DNA of 10,230 bases from Pseudomonadota bacterium (lineage in GTDB: Bacteria; Pseudomonadota; Gammaproteobacteria; Burkholderiales; Thiobacillaceae): positions 1-10,230 of the forward strand of contig JAJYXA010000582.1 in NCBI GenBank assembly GCA_021791235.1, given 5' to 3'. The translations under genes and the position numbers were made by a program. A model generated the notes under the pieces. That model was not told the DNA's origin and ran no database searches. It saw only the letters and a program-made list of their open reading frames with translations. This document shows, one piece after another, positions 1-7,773 of this stretch; the first letter of the stretch is position 1; every line of letters starts with the position of its first letter.

Positions 1-1
1 C

Positions 2-655
2 GACCTCGACCTGCTGGCGCGGGAATTGACCCAGTTCCTGGCGCAAGCGCTGCACGGCGATTTCATGCGCACGCGCGTGCCCGAAGGCGCGCGGCGGATC
101 GAGGACGTGGCTTTTTCCGGCAACGGCGAGGCGACCAGCGTGCGCGAATTCCTCCAGGCGGTCGAACTCGTCGAACGGGTTCTGGATCGCTCCGGTCTGC
201 CGGGCGCGGTCAAGCTGCGCCTGATCACCAACGGCAGCGGCCTCGACCGGGCGCCGGTGAGGGCGGGCATCGCGCGTCTGGGCCGACGCAACGGCGAAGT
301 GTGGTTCAAGATGGATGCGGGCAGCCGGGAAGCGATACGCCGCATCAACGGCGTCGATCTCGATCCTGAACTGGTTCTGAGGCGTCTGCTGCGCTGCGCC
401 GAACTGTGTCCGACCTGGGTGCAGACCTGCGTTTTCGCGCAAGACGGCAATCCCCCGGACGAGGCGCATCTGGCATCCTGGCTGGCCTTGCTCGGCAGAG
501 CCAAGGGGAGCATCGCCGGCGTCCATCTCTACGGTCTGGCGCGCCCCTCGCAACAACTCGAGGCGCCGCGCCTGGCCCGCTTGCCGGAGGCTTGGCTCGA
601 AGCCCTGGCCGGCCGGCTGCGCGAGCAGGGACTGCAGGTCTGCGTCAGTCCTTGA
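2..655 (+). CDS. Radical SAM protein, C-terminal part (5' end outside window)
   Basis: The frame is open from the first bases and no start codon with a ribosome binding site is seen; the TTG at 26 lies inside a continuous open frame, so the gene is taken as partial at its 5' end. The iron-sulfur CxxxCxxC segment expected of radical SAM enzymes must lie upstream of the window. What is visible fits the second half of the fold: a glycine-rich AFSGNGEATS segment (like the FSGDGEPT SAM-contacting motif), then LITNGSGLDR, WFKMDAG and, near the end, VHLYGLARPS. This pattern resembles uncharacterised radical SAM proteins related to wyosine-type and pyruvate-formate-lyase-activating-like enzymes. The substrate cannot be told. 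It ends with TGA at 653-655, directly before a strong hairpin, and converges on the HTH gene. Confidence 0.75.
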   Translation, partial: DLDLLARELTQFLAQALHGDFMRTRVPEGARRIEDVAFSGNGEATSVREFLQAVELVERVLDRSGLPGAVKLRLITNGSGLDRAPVRAGIARLGRRNGEVWFKMDAGSREAIRRINGVDLDPELVLRRLLRCAELCPTWVQTCVFAQDGNPPDEAHLASWLALLGRAKGSIAGVHLYGLARPSQQLEAPRLARLPEAWLEALAGRLREQGLQVCVSP

Positions 656-685
656 CGCCTGTGAGGTGCTGACACCTCACAGGCG
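656..685. terminator. Perfect 13-bp hairpin between convergent genes
   Basis: Positions 656-668 and 673-685 are exact reverse complements (cgcctgtgaggtg) around a 4-nt loop (ctga). The hairpin starts right after the stop of the radical-SAM gene and lies 11 bp past the end of the oppositely oriented HTH gene at 697, where a shared bidirectional terminator is expected. Neither side has a T-run, so it is not a textbook intrinsic terminator; it may act as a U-less terminator or as a 3' end stabiliser for both transcripts. Confidence 0.65.
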
Positions 686-696
686 CCGGGCCGCCA

Positions 697-996
697 TCAA
701 GCGGCTTTCTTGCTCTTGCTGCTGCGCGCCTGCTTCTTGAGGGACTTGTAGAGCTCCGGATCCTGGGACTTCAGGAACTCGACGATTTCGAAGTCCTCGC
801 GCTTCACCTTGGCGATATCGATCTGTTCGACATGCACCAGACGCAGCAACTGCTGCACCGGACGCGGCATGTTGCGCCCGCTCTCGTAGCGGGAGCCGCC
901 GCTCTGCGTCACGCCCAGCTTGGACCAGAACTGCTGCTGGTTCATCGCGAGCTTGCGCCGGATTTCGCGGGCGTCGATATTTTCCATACTCTTCAT
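697..996 (-). CDS. Small XRE-type helix-turn-helix DNA-binding protein
   Basis: A 99-residue protein with an N-terminal helix-turn-helix of the lambda-repressor/XRE type at about residues 9-55. The pattern is QQQFWSKLGVTQSGGSRYESG (scaffold plus recognition helix), followed by the PRPVQQLLRLVH segment. The C-terminus (about residues 84-99) is rich in lysine and serine and is probably disordered or DNA-contacting. No sensor domain is present. The first ATG (996) is chosen because AAGGA lies 7 nt upstream; a second in-frame ATG three codons later (987) is possible. Similar small single-domain proteins are common in Betaproteobacteria and mostly uncharacterised. The gene stands alone, with its own promoter at 1072-1100 and a palindrome at 1040-1059 in the leader, which suggests autoregulation. 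No toxin-like partner gene is adjacent. Confidence 0.85.
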   Translation of the reverse strand: MKSMENIDAREIRRKLAMNQQQFWSKLGVTQSGGSRYESGRNMPRPVQQLLRLVHVEQIDIAKVKREDFEIVEFLKSQDPELYKSLKKQARSSKSKKAA

Positions 997-1039
997 GATC
1001 GAATCCTTATGTGGGAAGTACGTTGTTGTAATACAATGG

Positions 1040-1059
1040 CTTAGATAATATTACCTAAG
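1040..1059. promoter_or_regulatory. Candidate operator palindrome of the HTH gene
   Basis: The 20-bp sequence CTTAGATAATATTACCTAAG is a palindrome with one mismatched pair. It lies just downstream of the predicted transcription start of the HTH gene, in an AT-rich stretch unlike the surrounding GC-rich DNA. A second, smaller perfect palindrome (TTGTA-A-TACAA, 1026-1036) follows 3 bp further into the leader. Placement and symmetry fit autorepression by the HTH protein as a dimer; the pairing of site and protein is inferred. Confidence 0.5.
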
Positions 1060-1071
1060 TGGTACGCCCTT

Positions 1072-1100
1072 AGTATAAGTGTTATCCGATCCGCATGCAA
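1072..1100 (-). promoter_or_regulatory. Sigma70 promoter of the HTH gene
   Basis: Read on the minus strand, a -35 box TTGCAT (1100-1095), a 17-bp spacer and a -10 box TATACT (1077-1072) form a good sigma70 promoter. Transcription would start near 1065, giving a leader of about 70 nt that contains both palindromes. An inverted repeat CGCAT-N5-ATGCG (1092-1106) overlaps the -35 box and could be another regulator site. Confidence 0.55.
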
Positions 1101-1151
1101 TATGCGCAACGACTATTTTTGTTTCGAAATGTTGCGATCATGGCCGTGCCG

Positions 1152-1196
1152 GCGCCCGGGCGCAATTTGGCCGCCCGCGGGCGCTTCGCTTATACT
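1152..1196 (+). promoter_or_regulatory. Candidate fdxA promoter with two GC palindromes
   Basis: TTGGCC (1167-1172), an 18-bp spacer and TATACT (1191-1196) form a plausible sigma70 promoter about 35 bp before the fdxA start. Two perfect 12-bp palindromes flank or fill it: GCGCCCGGGCGC at 1152-1163, upstream of the -35 box, and CGCCCGCGGGCG at 1172-1183, inside the spacer. They may be regulator-binding sites or chance products of high GC content. Confidence 0.45.
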
Positions 1197-1230
1197 TCGC
1201 CTTTCCTGAACTCTGCGAAGGTGGCCCGCG

Positions 1231-1554
1231 ATGACCTATGTTGTGACTGAATCCTGCATCAAATGCAAATTCACCGACTGCGTCGATGTCTGCCCCGTCG
1301 ATTGTTTCCGTGAGGGCCCCAACTTCCTCGTCATCGATCCCGACGAGTGCATCGACTGCACCCTGTGCGTCGCCGAGTGCCCGGCCGAGGCGATCTATGC
1401 CGAGGATGACGTGCCCGCCGGTCAGGAGCGTTTCACCGCTTTGAATGCCGAGCTGGCGAGAGTCTGGAAGCCGATCATCGAACGCAAGGAACCGCCGGCG
1501 GACGCCGATGAGTGGCTGAAGGTGAAGGACAAGTTCGGCCTGCTCGAGCGCTGA
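1231..1554 (+). CDS. fdxA: Seven-iron ferredoxin FdxA ([3Fe-4S][4Fe-4S])
   Basis: A 107-residue soluble electron carrier of the Azotobacter vinelandii ferredoxin I type. By alignment to that protein (offset of one residue), C9, C17 and C50 should hold the [3Fe-4S] cluster and C21, C40, C43 and C46 the [4Fe-4S] cluster; C12 and C25 are the extra non-ligand cysteines usual in FdxA. The motifs are [14 protein letters not shown] and [12 protein letters not shown], followed by the typical acidic C-terminal extension of about 55 residues. Length is normal for the family. GAAGGTGG (1217-1224) lies 6 nt before the ATG. The acyl-CoA ligase gene starts 37 nt downstream on the same strand, so the two are probably co-transcribed. 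FdxA is a widespread housekeeping ferredoxin; a role as electron donor for aromatic catabolism is possible but not shown by the sequence. Confidence 0.96.
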   Translation: MTYVVTESCIKCKFTDCVDVCPVDCFREGPNFLVIDPDECIDCTLCVAECPAEAIYAEDDVPAGQERFTALNAELARVWKPIIERKEPPADADEWLKVKDKFGLLER

Positions 1555-1591
1555 TTCTGGCTGCCGGCCCCGCCGCGTCACTGGAGGCAAC

Positions 1592-3247
1592 ATGGATAGG
1601 ATCTGGCTCAAGAGCTACCCGGCGGGCATTCCCGCCGATATCGACGTCGATGAATTCGCCTCCCTCGGCGCCCTGTTCGAGAACAGCGCCGGTCAGTTCG
1701 GTTCCAGAACCGCCTACATCAACATGGACAAGGCGGTCAGTTATGCCGAACTGGATCGTCTGACGCGCGACTTCGCCGCTTACTGCCAGTCGGTGCTGGG
1801 GCTCGAGCGGGGCGCGCGCATCGCGGTGATGATGCCCAACGTGCTGCAGTACCCGATTTGCATCTTCGGGGCGCTGCGCGCCGGACTCACCGTGGTCAAT
1901 TGCAACCCGCTGTACACGCCGCGCGAGCTCGAGCACCAGCTCAACGATTCGGGCGCGGAAGCGATCGTCGTCGTCGAGAACTTCGCCCACGTCTTGCAGG
2001 AGGTTTTGTCCAGGACCGGGGTCAAGCATATCGTGGTCACCGGCCTGGGCGACATGCTCGGCACGGTGAAGGGCGGCCTGGTCAATTTCGTCGTCAGGCA
2101 CGTCAAGAAGCTGGTGCCGGCCTTTTCCCTGCCGCAGGCGACAGGCTTCAAGACGGCGCTCTCCCGCGGCGCCGCGGCGGCTTTCACGCCGGTTGCGGTC
2201 AATCACGACGACATCGCCTTCCTGCAATATACCGGCGGCACCACCGGCGTCGCCAAGGGCGCGATGCTGAGCCACGGCAACATCATCGCCAATCTGCAGC
2301 AGGCGCACGCCTGGTTGAAGCCCTATCTCGCCGAGGGCAGGGAAATCATCATCACCGCGCTGCCCCTCTATCATATCTTCGCCCTGACCGCGAATTGCCT
2401 GACCTTCCTCAAGGTCGGCGCGACCAACGTGCTGATCACCAACCCGCGCGACATCCCGGGCTTCGTCAAGGAACTGGCGAAATATCCGTTCACCACCATC
2501 ACCGGCGTCAATACCCTGTTCAACGCCCTGCTCAACGATCCGGGCTTCGCCAAGCTCGATTTCAGCAAGCTCAACGTCTCGCTGGGCGGCGGCATGGCGG
2601 TGCAAAGAGCGGTGGCCGAAAAGTGGAAGCAGGTGACCGGCAACACGCTGATCGAGGCTTACGGCCTGACCGAGACCTCGCCGGCGGTGACCATCAATCC
2701 GCTCAATCTGGCCGCCTACAACGGCTCGATCGGCCTGCCCGTGCCGTCTACCGAAGTGGCGATCCGGGACGACGAGGGCCGCGATCTGGCCCTGGGCGAG
2801 GCGGGCGAGCTGTGCGTGCGCGGTCCGCAGGTGATGAAGGGCTACTGGAACCGGCCCGACGAGACGGCCAAGGTGATCATGGCCGACGGCTTCCTGCGCA
2901 CCGGCGACGTCGCGGTGATCGACGAGAAGGGCTTCATCCGCATCGTCGACCGCAAGAAGGACATGATCCTGGTCTCCGGCTTCAACGTCTATCCGAACGA
3001 GATCGAGGCGGTGGTGGCGATGCATCCGGGCGTGCTGGAGGTGGCCGCGGTCGGCGTCCCCGACGAGAAATCCGGCGAGGCGGTGAAGATCTTCGTCGTC
3101 AAGCGGGACGAGAGCCTGACCGCCGAGGCGCTGATCGCCTACTGCCGCGAGAACCTGACCGGCTACAAGGTGCCCCGGCAGGTGGAGTTCAGGAGCGAGC
3201 TGCCCAAAACCAACGTCGGCAAGATCCTGCGCCGCGCGCTGCGCTAG
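1592..3247 (+). CDS. fadD: Acyl-CoA synthetase, FadD (long-chain fatty acid-CoA ligase) type
   Basis: A 551-residue AMP-forming ligase of the ANL superfamily that would activate a carboxylic acid, most likely a long-chain fatty acid, to its CoA thioester through an acyl-adenylate. Visible motifs: the phosphate-binding loop [11 protein letters not shown] (213-223), YGLTETSP (357-364), the ribose-binding TGD (437-439), the hinge region DRKKD (453-457), the FadD-like [10 protein letters not shown] (463-472), and the C-terminal catalytic lysine K544 in TNVGK. Length matches E. coli FadD (561). GGAG lies about 7 nt before the ATG. Co-directional with fdxA 37 nt upstream and convergent with the YhbP-like gene across a 61-bp gap. 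Because the gene lies beside an aromatic degradation cluster, an aryl-CoA ligase (for example for 4-hydroxybenzoate) was considered. The overall pattern is FadD-like, but substrate preference cannot be fixed from sequence alone. Confidence 0.9.
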   Translation: MDRIWLKSYPAGIPADIDVDEFASLGALFENSAGQFGSRTAYINMDKAVSYAELDRLTRDFAAYCQSVLGLERGARIAVMMPNVLQYPICIFGALRAGLTVVNCNPLYTPRELEHQLNDSGAEAIVVVENFAHVLQEVLSRTGVKHIVVTGLGDMLGTVKGGLVNFVVRHVKKLVPAFSLPQATGFKTALSRGAAAAFTPVAVNHDDIAFLQYTGGTTGVAKGAMLSHGNIIANLQQAHAWLKPYLAEGREIIITALPLYHIFALTANCLTFLKVGATNVLITNPRDIPGFVKELAKYPFTTITGVNTLFNALLNDPGFAKLDFSKLNVSLGGGMAVQRAVAEKWKQVTGNTLIEAYGLTETSPAVTINPLNLAAYNGSIGLPVPSTEVAIRDDEGRDLALGEAGELCVRGPQVMKGYWNRPDETAKVIMADGFLRTGDVAVIDEKGFIRIVDRKKDMILVSGFNVYPNEIEAVVAMHPGVLEVAAVGVPDEKSGEAVKIFVVKRDESLTAEALIAYCRENLTGYKVPRQVEFRSELPKTNVGKILRRALR

Positions 3248-3308
3248 TGCGCGTTTTGTTTCCGGTCGAATTCCGCAAACGATTACCGGCAGCCGCGAAG
3301 CTGAGGCG

Positions 3309-3775
3309 CTAGCTTGTTTCGGCCAGCGCGATCTCCCGGCGTTTGCCGAAGCCGGCCGAGTTGTCGATGAAGTAGAGGCGGGCCGGGCTCAGCCGGTACC
3401 AGCGCACCTTCGCCAGGGCCTGGACGATCGCCGCCGGCGCAGCTCCGATCCGTCCGACCAGCGGAAACTTCCCGCCGTAGAGCGCGCGCGCACGGGCCTC
3501 ATCCGTGCCCGACAGCAATTCGACCGTCCCTTCCAACTGGATGCCCTTGATCAGCCGCCAGTCGGCGTAGTCCTCCTGGATGGTCGCGGCGGCGCGCGCG
3601 TCGCGCTGCAGGTTGGCGCAGTGGCGGCTTTCGGGCGAGGACAGGAAGTACAGGGTGAAGCCGTCGTTGGCATAGAACACCGCCGCGGCCCAGGGGCCCT
3701 CTGCGCCGATGCTGGCCAGGGTCGCGACGCGGTGCGCGCGCAGGTAGTGGAGCGCCTGCGTGCGCGCTGCCGTCA

Positions 3776-3776
<1 letters not shown>
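3309..3776 (-). CDS. YhbP/UPF0306-like protein, pyridoxamine-phosphate-oxidase (split-barrel flavin) fold
   Basis: A 155-residue protein of the FMN-binding split-barrel superfamily. The N-terminal strand ATLASIGAEGPWAAAVFYAND, the FLSSPESRH segment, IKGIQLEGTVE and the ending YFIDNSAGFGKR match the layout of E. coli YhbP (whose ending, as recalled, is FTDNTLGFGKK). Members are presumed to bind FMN, heme or a related cofactor; no reaction is established for this group. The ATG at 3776 overlaps the regulator stop by one base (TGATG), so the two genes are translationally coupled and form one operon. The coupling may mean a role linked to phenol sensing or redox stress, which is inference. If ribosomes drop off at the regulator stop codon at 5057, coupled translation of this gene could also fall. 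Confidence 0.85.
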
Positions 3777-5515
<1,739 letters not shown>

Positions 5516-5642
5516 CTTGCCTTCTCCTCCAAAACATTGTTTGTAGGCGCCGCAAAATGCGGCCGCATTGATCGACGTCAAACGAAGCGGTTTTAGCCGC
5601 GATCGAGCGCGGCGGGTGCGCGGCAATGCCGCTCGCCGACAG

Positions 5643-5658
5643 TTGACCAAATGATCAA
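5643..5658. promoter_or_regulatory. Upstream activating site 1 (DmpR/XylR type)
   Basis: TTGACCAAATGATCAA matches the DmpR/XylR binding palindrome TTGATCAATTGATCAA at 14 of 16 positions. Its centre lies about 188 bp before the -12 element of the ppsA promoter, a distance normal for sigma54 enhancers, and about 135 bp before the regulator start. Confidence 0.8.
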
Positions 5659-5683
5659 TTCGCGCGTCCAGCGCGCAGCGATA

Positions 5684-5699
5684 GTCACGATTTGATCAA
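5684..5699. promoter_or_regulatory. Upstream activating site 2 (one half-site conserved)
   Basis: The 16-bp stretch GTCACGATTTGATCAA keeps a perfect right half TTGATCAA, while the left half is degenerate (11 of 16 overall). Its centre is 41 bp from that of site 1, about four helical turns, so both would face the same side of the DNA. Paired sites are usual for this family because the activator acts as a hexamer. Confidence 0.6.
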
Positions 5700-5824
5700 G
5701 CGTCGATTTCCCGGGCGATCCCGGTCGGCGCCGCGACGGCTCTTCTCGAATTCCCGGAGAGCGGCACCGGCGGGCGCTCTCGGCGCGTCATCAGCGCCGT
5801 TTGTTGCCGTGCACCAAGCGCTGC

Positions 5825-5841
5825 TGGCACAGCGCCTGCAT
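5825..5841 (+). promoter_or_regulatory. Sigma54 (-24/-12) promoter of the pps operon
   Basis: TGGCAC-N5-CTGCAT has the invariant GG (5826-5827) and GC (5838-5839) exactly 10 bp apart and differs from TGGCAC-N5-TTGCA only in the first T of the -12 box. Transcription should start near 5851, leaving a leader of nearly 70 nt before the ppsA start. A sigma54 promoter fits the enhancer sites upstream and the sigma54 activator encoded divergently. Confidence 0.82.
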
Positions 5842-5918
5842 AGCAGGGTGATGCAAAGCCCGGCGCACGCAAGGCTCGAAACCAGCAGCCATCCATCCCA
5901 CACAGGAGGAGACACGCA

Positions 5919-7754
5919 ATGAAATTTCCGAATCCGCACGAGGTCAAGGCCAAGACCATCCCCGGCACCGAAGGCTGGGAAAGAATGTATCCCTACCAGT
6001 ACCAGTTCGTCAGCGACGACCCGGTGCGGAATCAGTACGAGAAGGACACCTTCTGGTTCGCCGACGGCCTGCACTATCCAGAGCCGCTCTATCCCTTCGA
6101 CACGATCTGGGACGAGGCCTGGTATCTGGCGCTGTCCCAGTACAACAACCGGATCTTCATGGTGCCGCCGGTGCGCGGCGTGGACCACCGGATCATCAAC
6201 GGCTACGTCTATATCTCGCCGGTGCCGGTGAAGGACCCGGAGGAGATCGGCAAGCGGGTGCCGCACTTCATGGAGCGGGCCGGCTACTACTTCAAGAACT
6301 GGGATGCGCTGGAAGCCAAGTGGACGGTGAAGATGGAAGCCGCGATCCGCGAGCTGGAAGCGCTGCAGATCCCGAAGCTGCCCGAGATGGAAGACCTGAG
6401 CGTGGTCACCGACGCCATCGGCGAGTCCCAGGGCTACCACCTGCTGAAGAGCTACGATGACCTGATCAACCTCGGCATCAAGTGCTGGCAGTATCACTTC
6501 GAGTTCCTGAACCTGGGCTACGCCGCCTACGTCTTCTTCCTCGACTTCGTGCAGAAGCTGTTCCCGAGCATCCCGCCGCAGCGCGTCACGCAAATGATCG
6601 CCGGCGTCGATGTGATCATGTACCGGCCCGACGAGGAACTGAAGAAGCTGGCGAAGCTGGCGGTCGAGCTGGGCGTAGACGGAACGCTCACCAGCAGCCC
6701 GGCGTGGACCCAGGTGGCGACGGCGCTGGCAGCCAGCGCCAAGGGCAAACAGTGGCTGGCGGCCCTGGACGCCGCGCGCGAGCCCTGGTTCAACGTGTCC
6801 ACCGGCACCGGCTGGTTCCACCACGATCGTTCCTGGAACGACCAGATGGACGTGCCGCTCTCGGGCATCGCCACCTACATCGGCAAGATCAAGCAGGGCG
6901 TGTCGATCGAGCGCCCGACCGAGAAGGTGCGCGCCGAGCGCGACCGGATCATCGCCGAGTATCGCGGCCTGATCGACAAGGAGGAGGACCGCAAGCAGTT
7001 CGACGAATTGTTGGGCTGCGCCACGACGGTGTTTCCCTACGTCGAGAACCATCTGTTCTACGTCGAGCACTGGTTCCACTCCTTGTTCTGGAACAAGATG
7101 CGCGAGGTCGGCGCGGTCATGAAGGAACACGGCATGATCGAGGAGGTCGAGGACATCTGGCTCTTGCGCCGCGACGAAATCAAGCAGGCGCTGTGGGACG
7201 TGGTCACCGCCTGGGCCACCGGGGTCACCCCGCGCGGCACCAAGGTCTGGCCCAAGGAGATCGTCTGGCGCAAGGGCGTGATGCAGAAGTTCAAGGAATG
7301 GAGCGCGCCGCCGGCCATCGGCACCGCCCCCGAGGTGATCCAGGAACCCTTCACCATCGTGCTCTGGGGCGTGACCAACAAGTCGCTGACCGACTGGTCG
7401 GCGGTGCAGGAGGTCAAGGACCCCGACAGCATCACCGAACTCAAGGGTTTCGCCGGCAGCCCCGGCATCGTCGAGGGCCGCGCCCGGGTGTGCAAGACGG
7501 TGGCGGAGGTGGGGCAACTGCAGGAAGGCGAGATCCTGGTGGCGCCGACCACTTCGCCCTCCTGGGCGCCGGCATTCGCCAAGATCAAGGCCTGCGTCAC
7601 CGACGTCGGCGGGGTGATGAGCCACGCCGCGATCGTCTGCCGCGAGTATGGCCTGCCGGCGGTGGTCGGCACCGGCCACGCGACCAAGGTGATCAAGTCC
7701 GGGATGATGCTGCGCGTCGATGGCTCCTCCGGCGTCATCAATATCGTTCGCTAG
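5919..7754 (+). CDS. ppsA: Phenylphosphate synthase protein 1 (phospho-histidine subunit, PpsA)
   Basis: A 611-residue cytoplasmic protein that transfers a phosphoryl group from its own histidine to phenol, the first step of anaerobic phenol degradation. The C-terminal part (about 510-605) is the swivelling phospho-histidine domain of PEP synthase/PPDK enzymes: GFAGSPGIVEGRARV, then GGVMSHAAIVCREYGLPAVVG. The histidine in SHAAIVCRE is residue 569 (codon 7623-7625), the same number as the catalytic His569 reported for the 70-kDa protein 1 of Thauera aromatica. The first ~500 residues carry no ATP-grasp signature; they are rich in aromatic residues and presumably bind phenol. The start is set by AGGAGGAG (5904-5911), 7 nt before the ATG. 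ppsB follows 19 nt after the stop and supplies the ATP-binding half of the reaction. Expression is expected to be sigma54-dependent and phenol-induced. No damage is seen in this gene. Confidence 0.93.
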   Translation: MKFPNPHEVKAKTIPGTEGWERMYPYQYQFVSDDPVRNQYEKDTFWFADGLHYPEPLYPFDTIWDEAWYLALSQYNNRIFMVPPVRGVDHRIINGYVYISPVPVKDPEEIGKRVPHFMERAGYYFKNWDALEAKWTVKMEAAIRELEALQIPKLPEMEDLSVVTDAIGESQGYHLLKSYDDLINLGIKCWQYHFEFLNLGYAAYVFFLDFVQKLFPSIPPQRVTQMIAGVDVIMYRPDEELKKLAKLAVELGVDGTLTSSPAWTQVATALAASAKGKQWLAALDAAREPWFNVSTGTGWFHHDRSWNDQMDVPLSGIATYIGKIKQGVSIERPTEKVRAERDRIIAEYRGLIDKEEDRKQFDELLGCATTVFPYVENHLFYVEHWFHSLFWNKMREVGAVMKEHGMIEEVEDIWLLRRDEIKQALWDVVTAWATGVTPRGTKVWPKEIVWRKGVMQKFKEWSAPPAIGTAPEVIQEPFTIVLWGVTNKSLTDWSAVQEVKDPDSITELKGFAGSPGIVEGRARVCKTVAEVGQLQEGEILVAPTTSPSWAPAFAKIKACVTDVGGVMSHAAIVCREYGLPAVVGTGHATKVIKSGMMLRVDGSSGVINIVR

Positions 7755-7773
7755 CGCTACGGAGGGTGCGGTC

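Larger units (their letters stand above)
5516..5918. promoter_or_regulatory. Divergent regulator/ppsA control region (403 bp, no gene)
   Basis: No credible gene lies here. From left to right it holds: the regulator ribosome binding site and leader; a perfect 14-bp palindrome AATGCGGCCGCATT (5556-5569), probably in that leader; two upstream activating sites (5643-5699); an inverted repeat GAGAGCG-N11-CGCTCTC (5757-5781); a sigma54 promoter (5825-5841); and the ppsA leader. A clear sigma70 promoter for the regulator was not found. The best -35-like hexamer is TTGACG (minus strand, 5581-5576), but its -10 is poor. Confidence 0.75.

Noticed and set aside
1475..3025. 516-aa open frame on the minus strand
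   Set aside because: It lies antisense to the acyl-CoA ligase gene, its composition is typical of an antisense frame in GC-rich DNA (many D, H, R, G, V), and it has no motif or ribosome binding site.
3248..3308. Terminator between the convergent ligase and YhbP-like genes
   Set aside because: Only a 5-bp CCGGT/ACCGG pairing with a long loop is seen, with no T-run.
1858..3312. 484-aa + frame within the ligase gene, and a similar 436-aa frame at 6482-7792 within ppsA
   Set aside because: Arginine- and glycine-rich out-of-frame readings of strongly supported genes.
5568..5581. TTGATCGACGTCAA as a third activating site
   Set aside because: It has a different spacing and only about half of the positions match the 16-bp consensus.
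5635..5648. GG-N10-GC on the minus strand as a sigma54 promoter for the regulator
   Set aside because: Only the GG and GC fit; the surrounding bases do not match TGGCAC or TTGC, and it overlaps activating site 1.
5788..5802. IHF site between the enhancers and the sigma54 promoter
   Set aside because: The best candidate (catcagcgccgttt) misses key consensus bases, so it cannot be claimed.
7720..7773. Upstream ATG for ppsB at 7720
   Set aside because: It would overlap the end of ppsA without a ribosome binding site, whereas GGAGGG is correctly placed for 7774.
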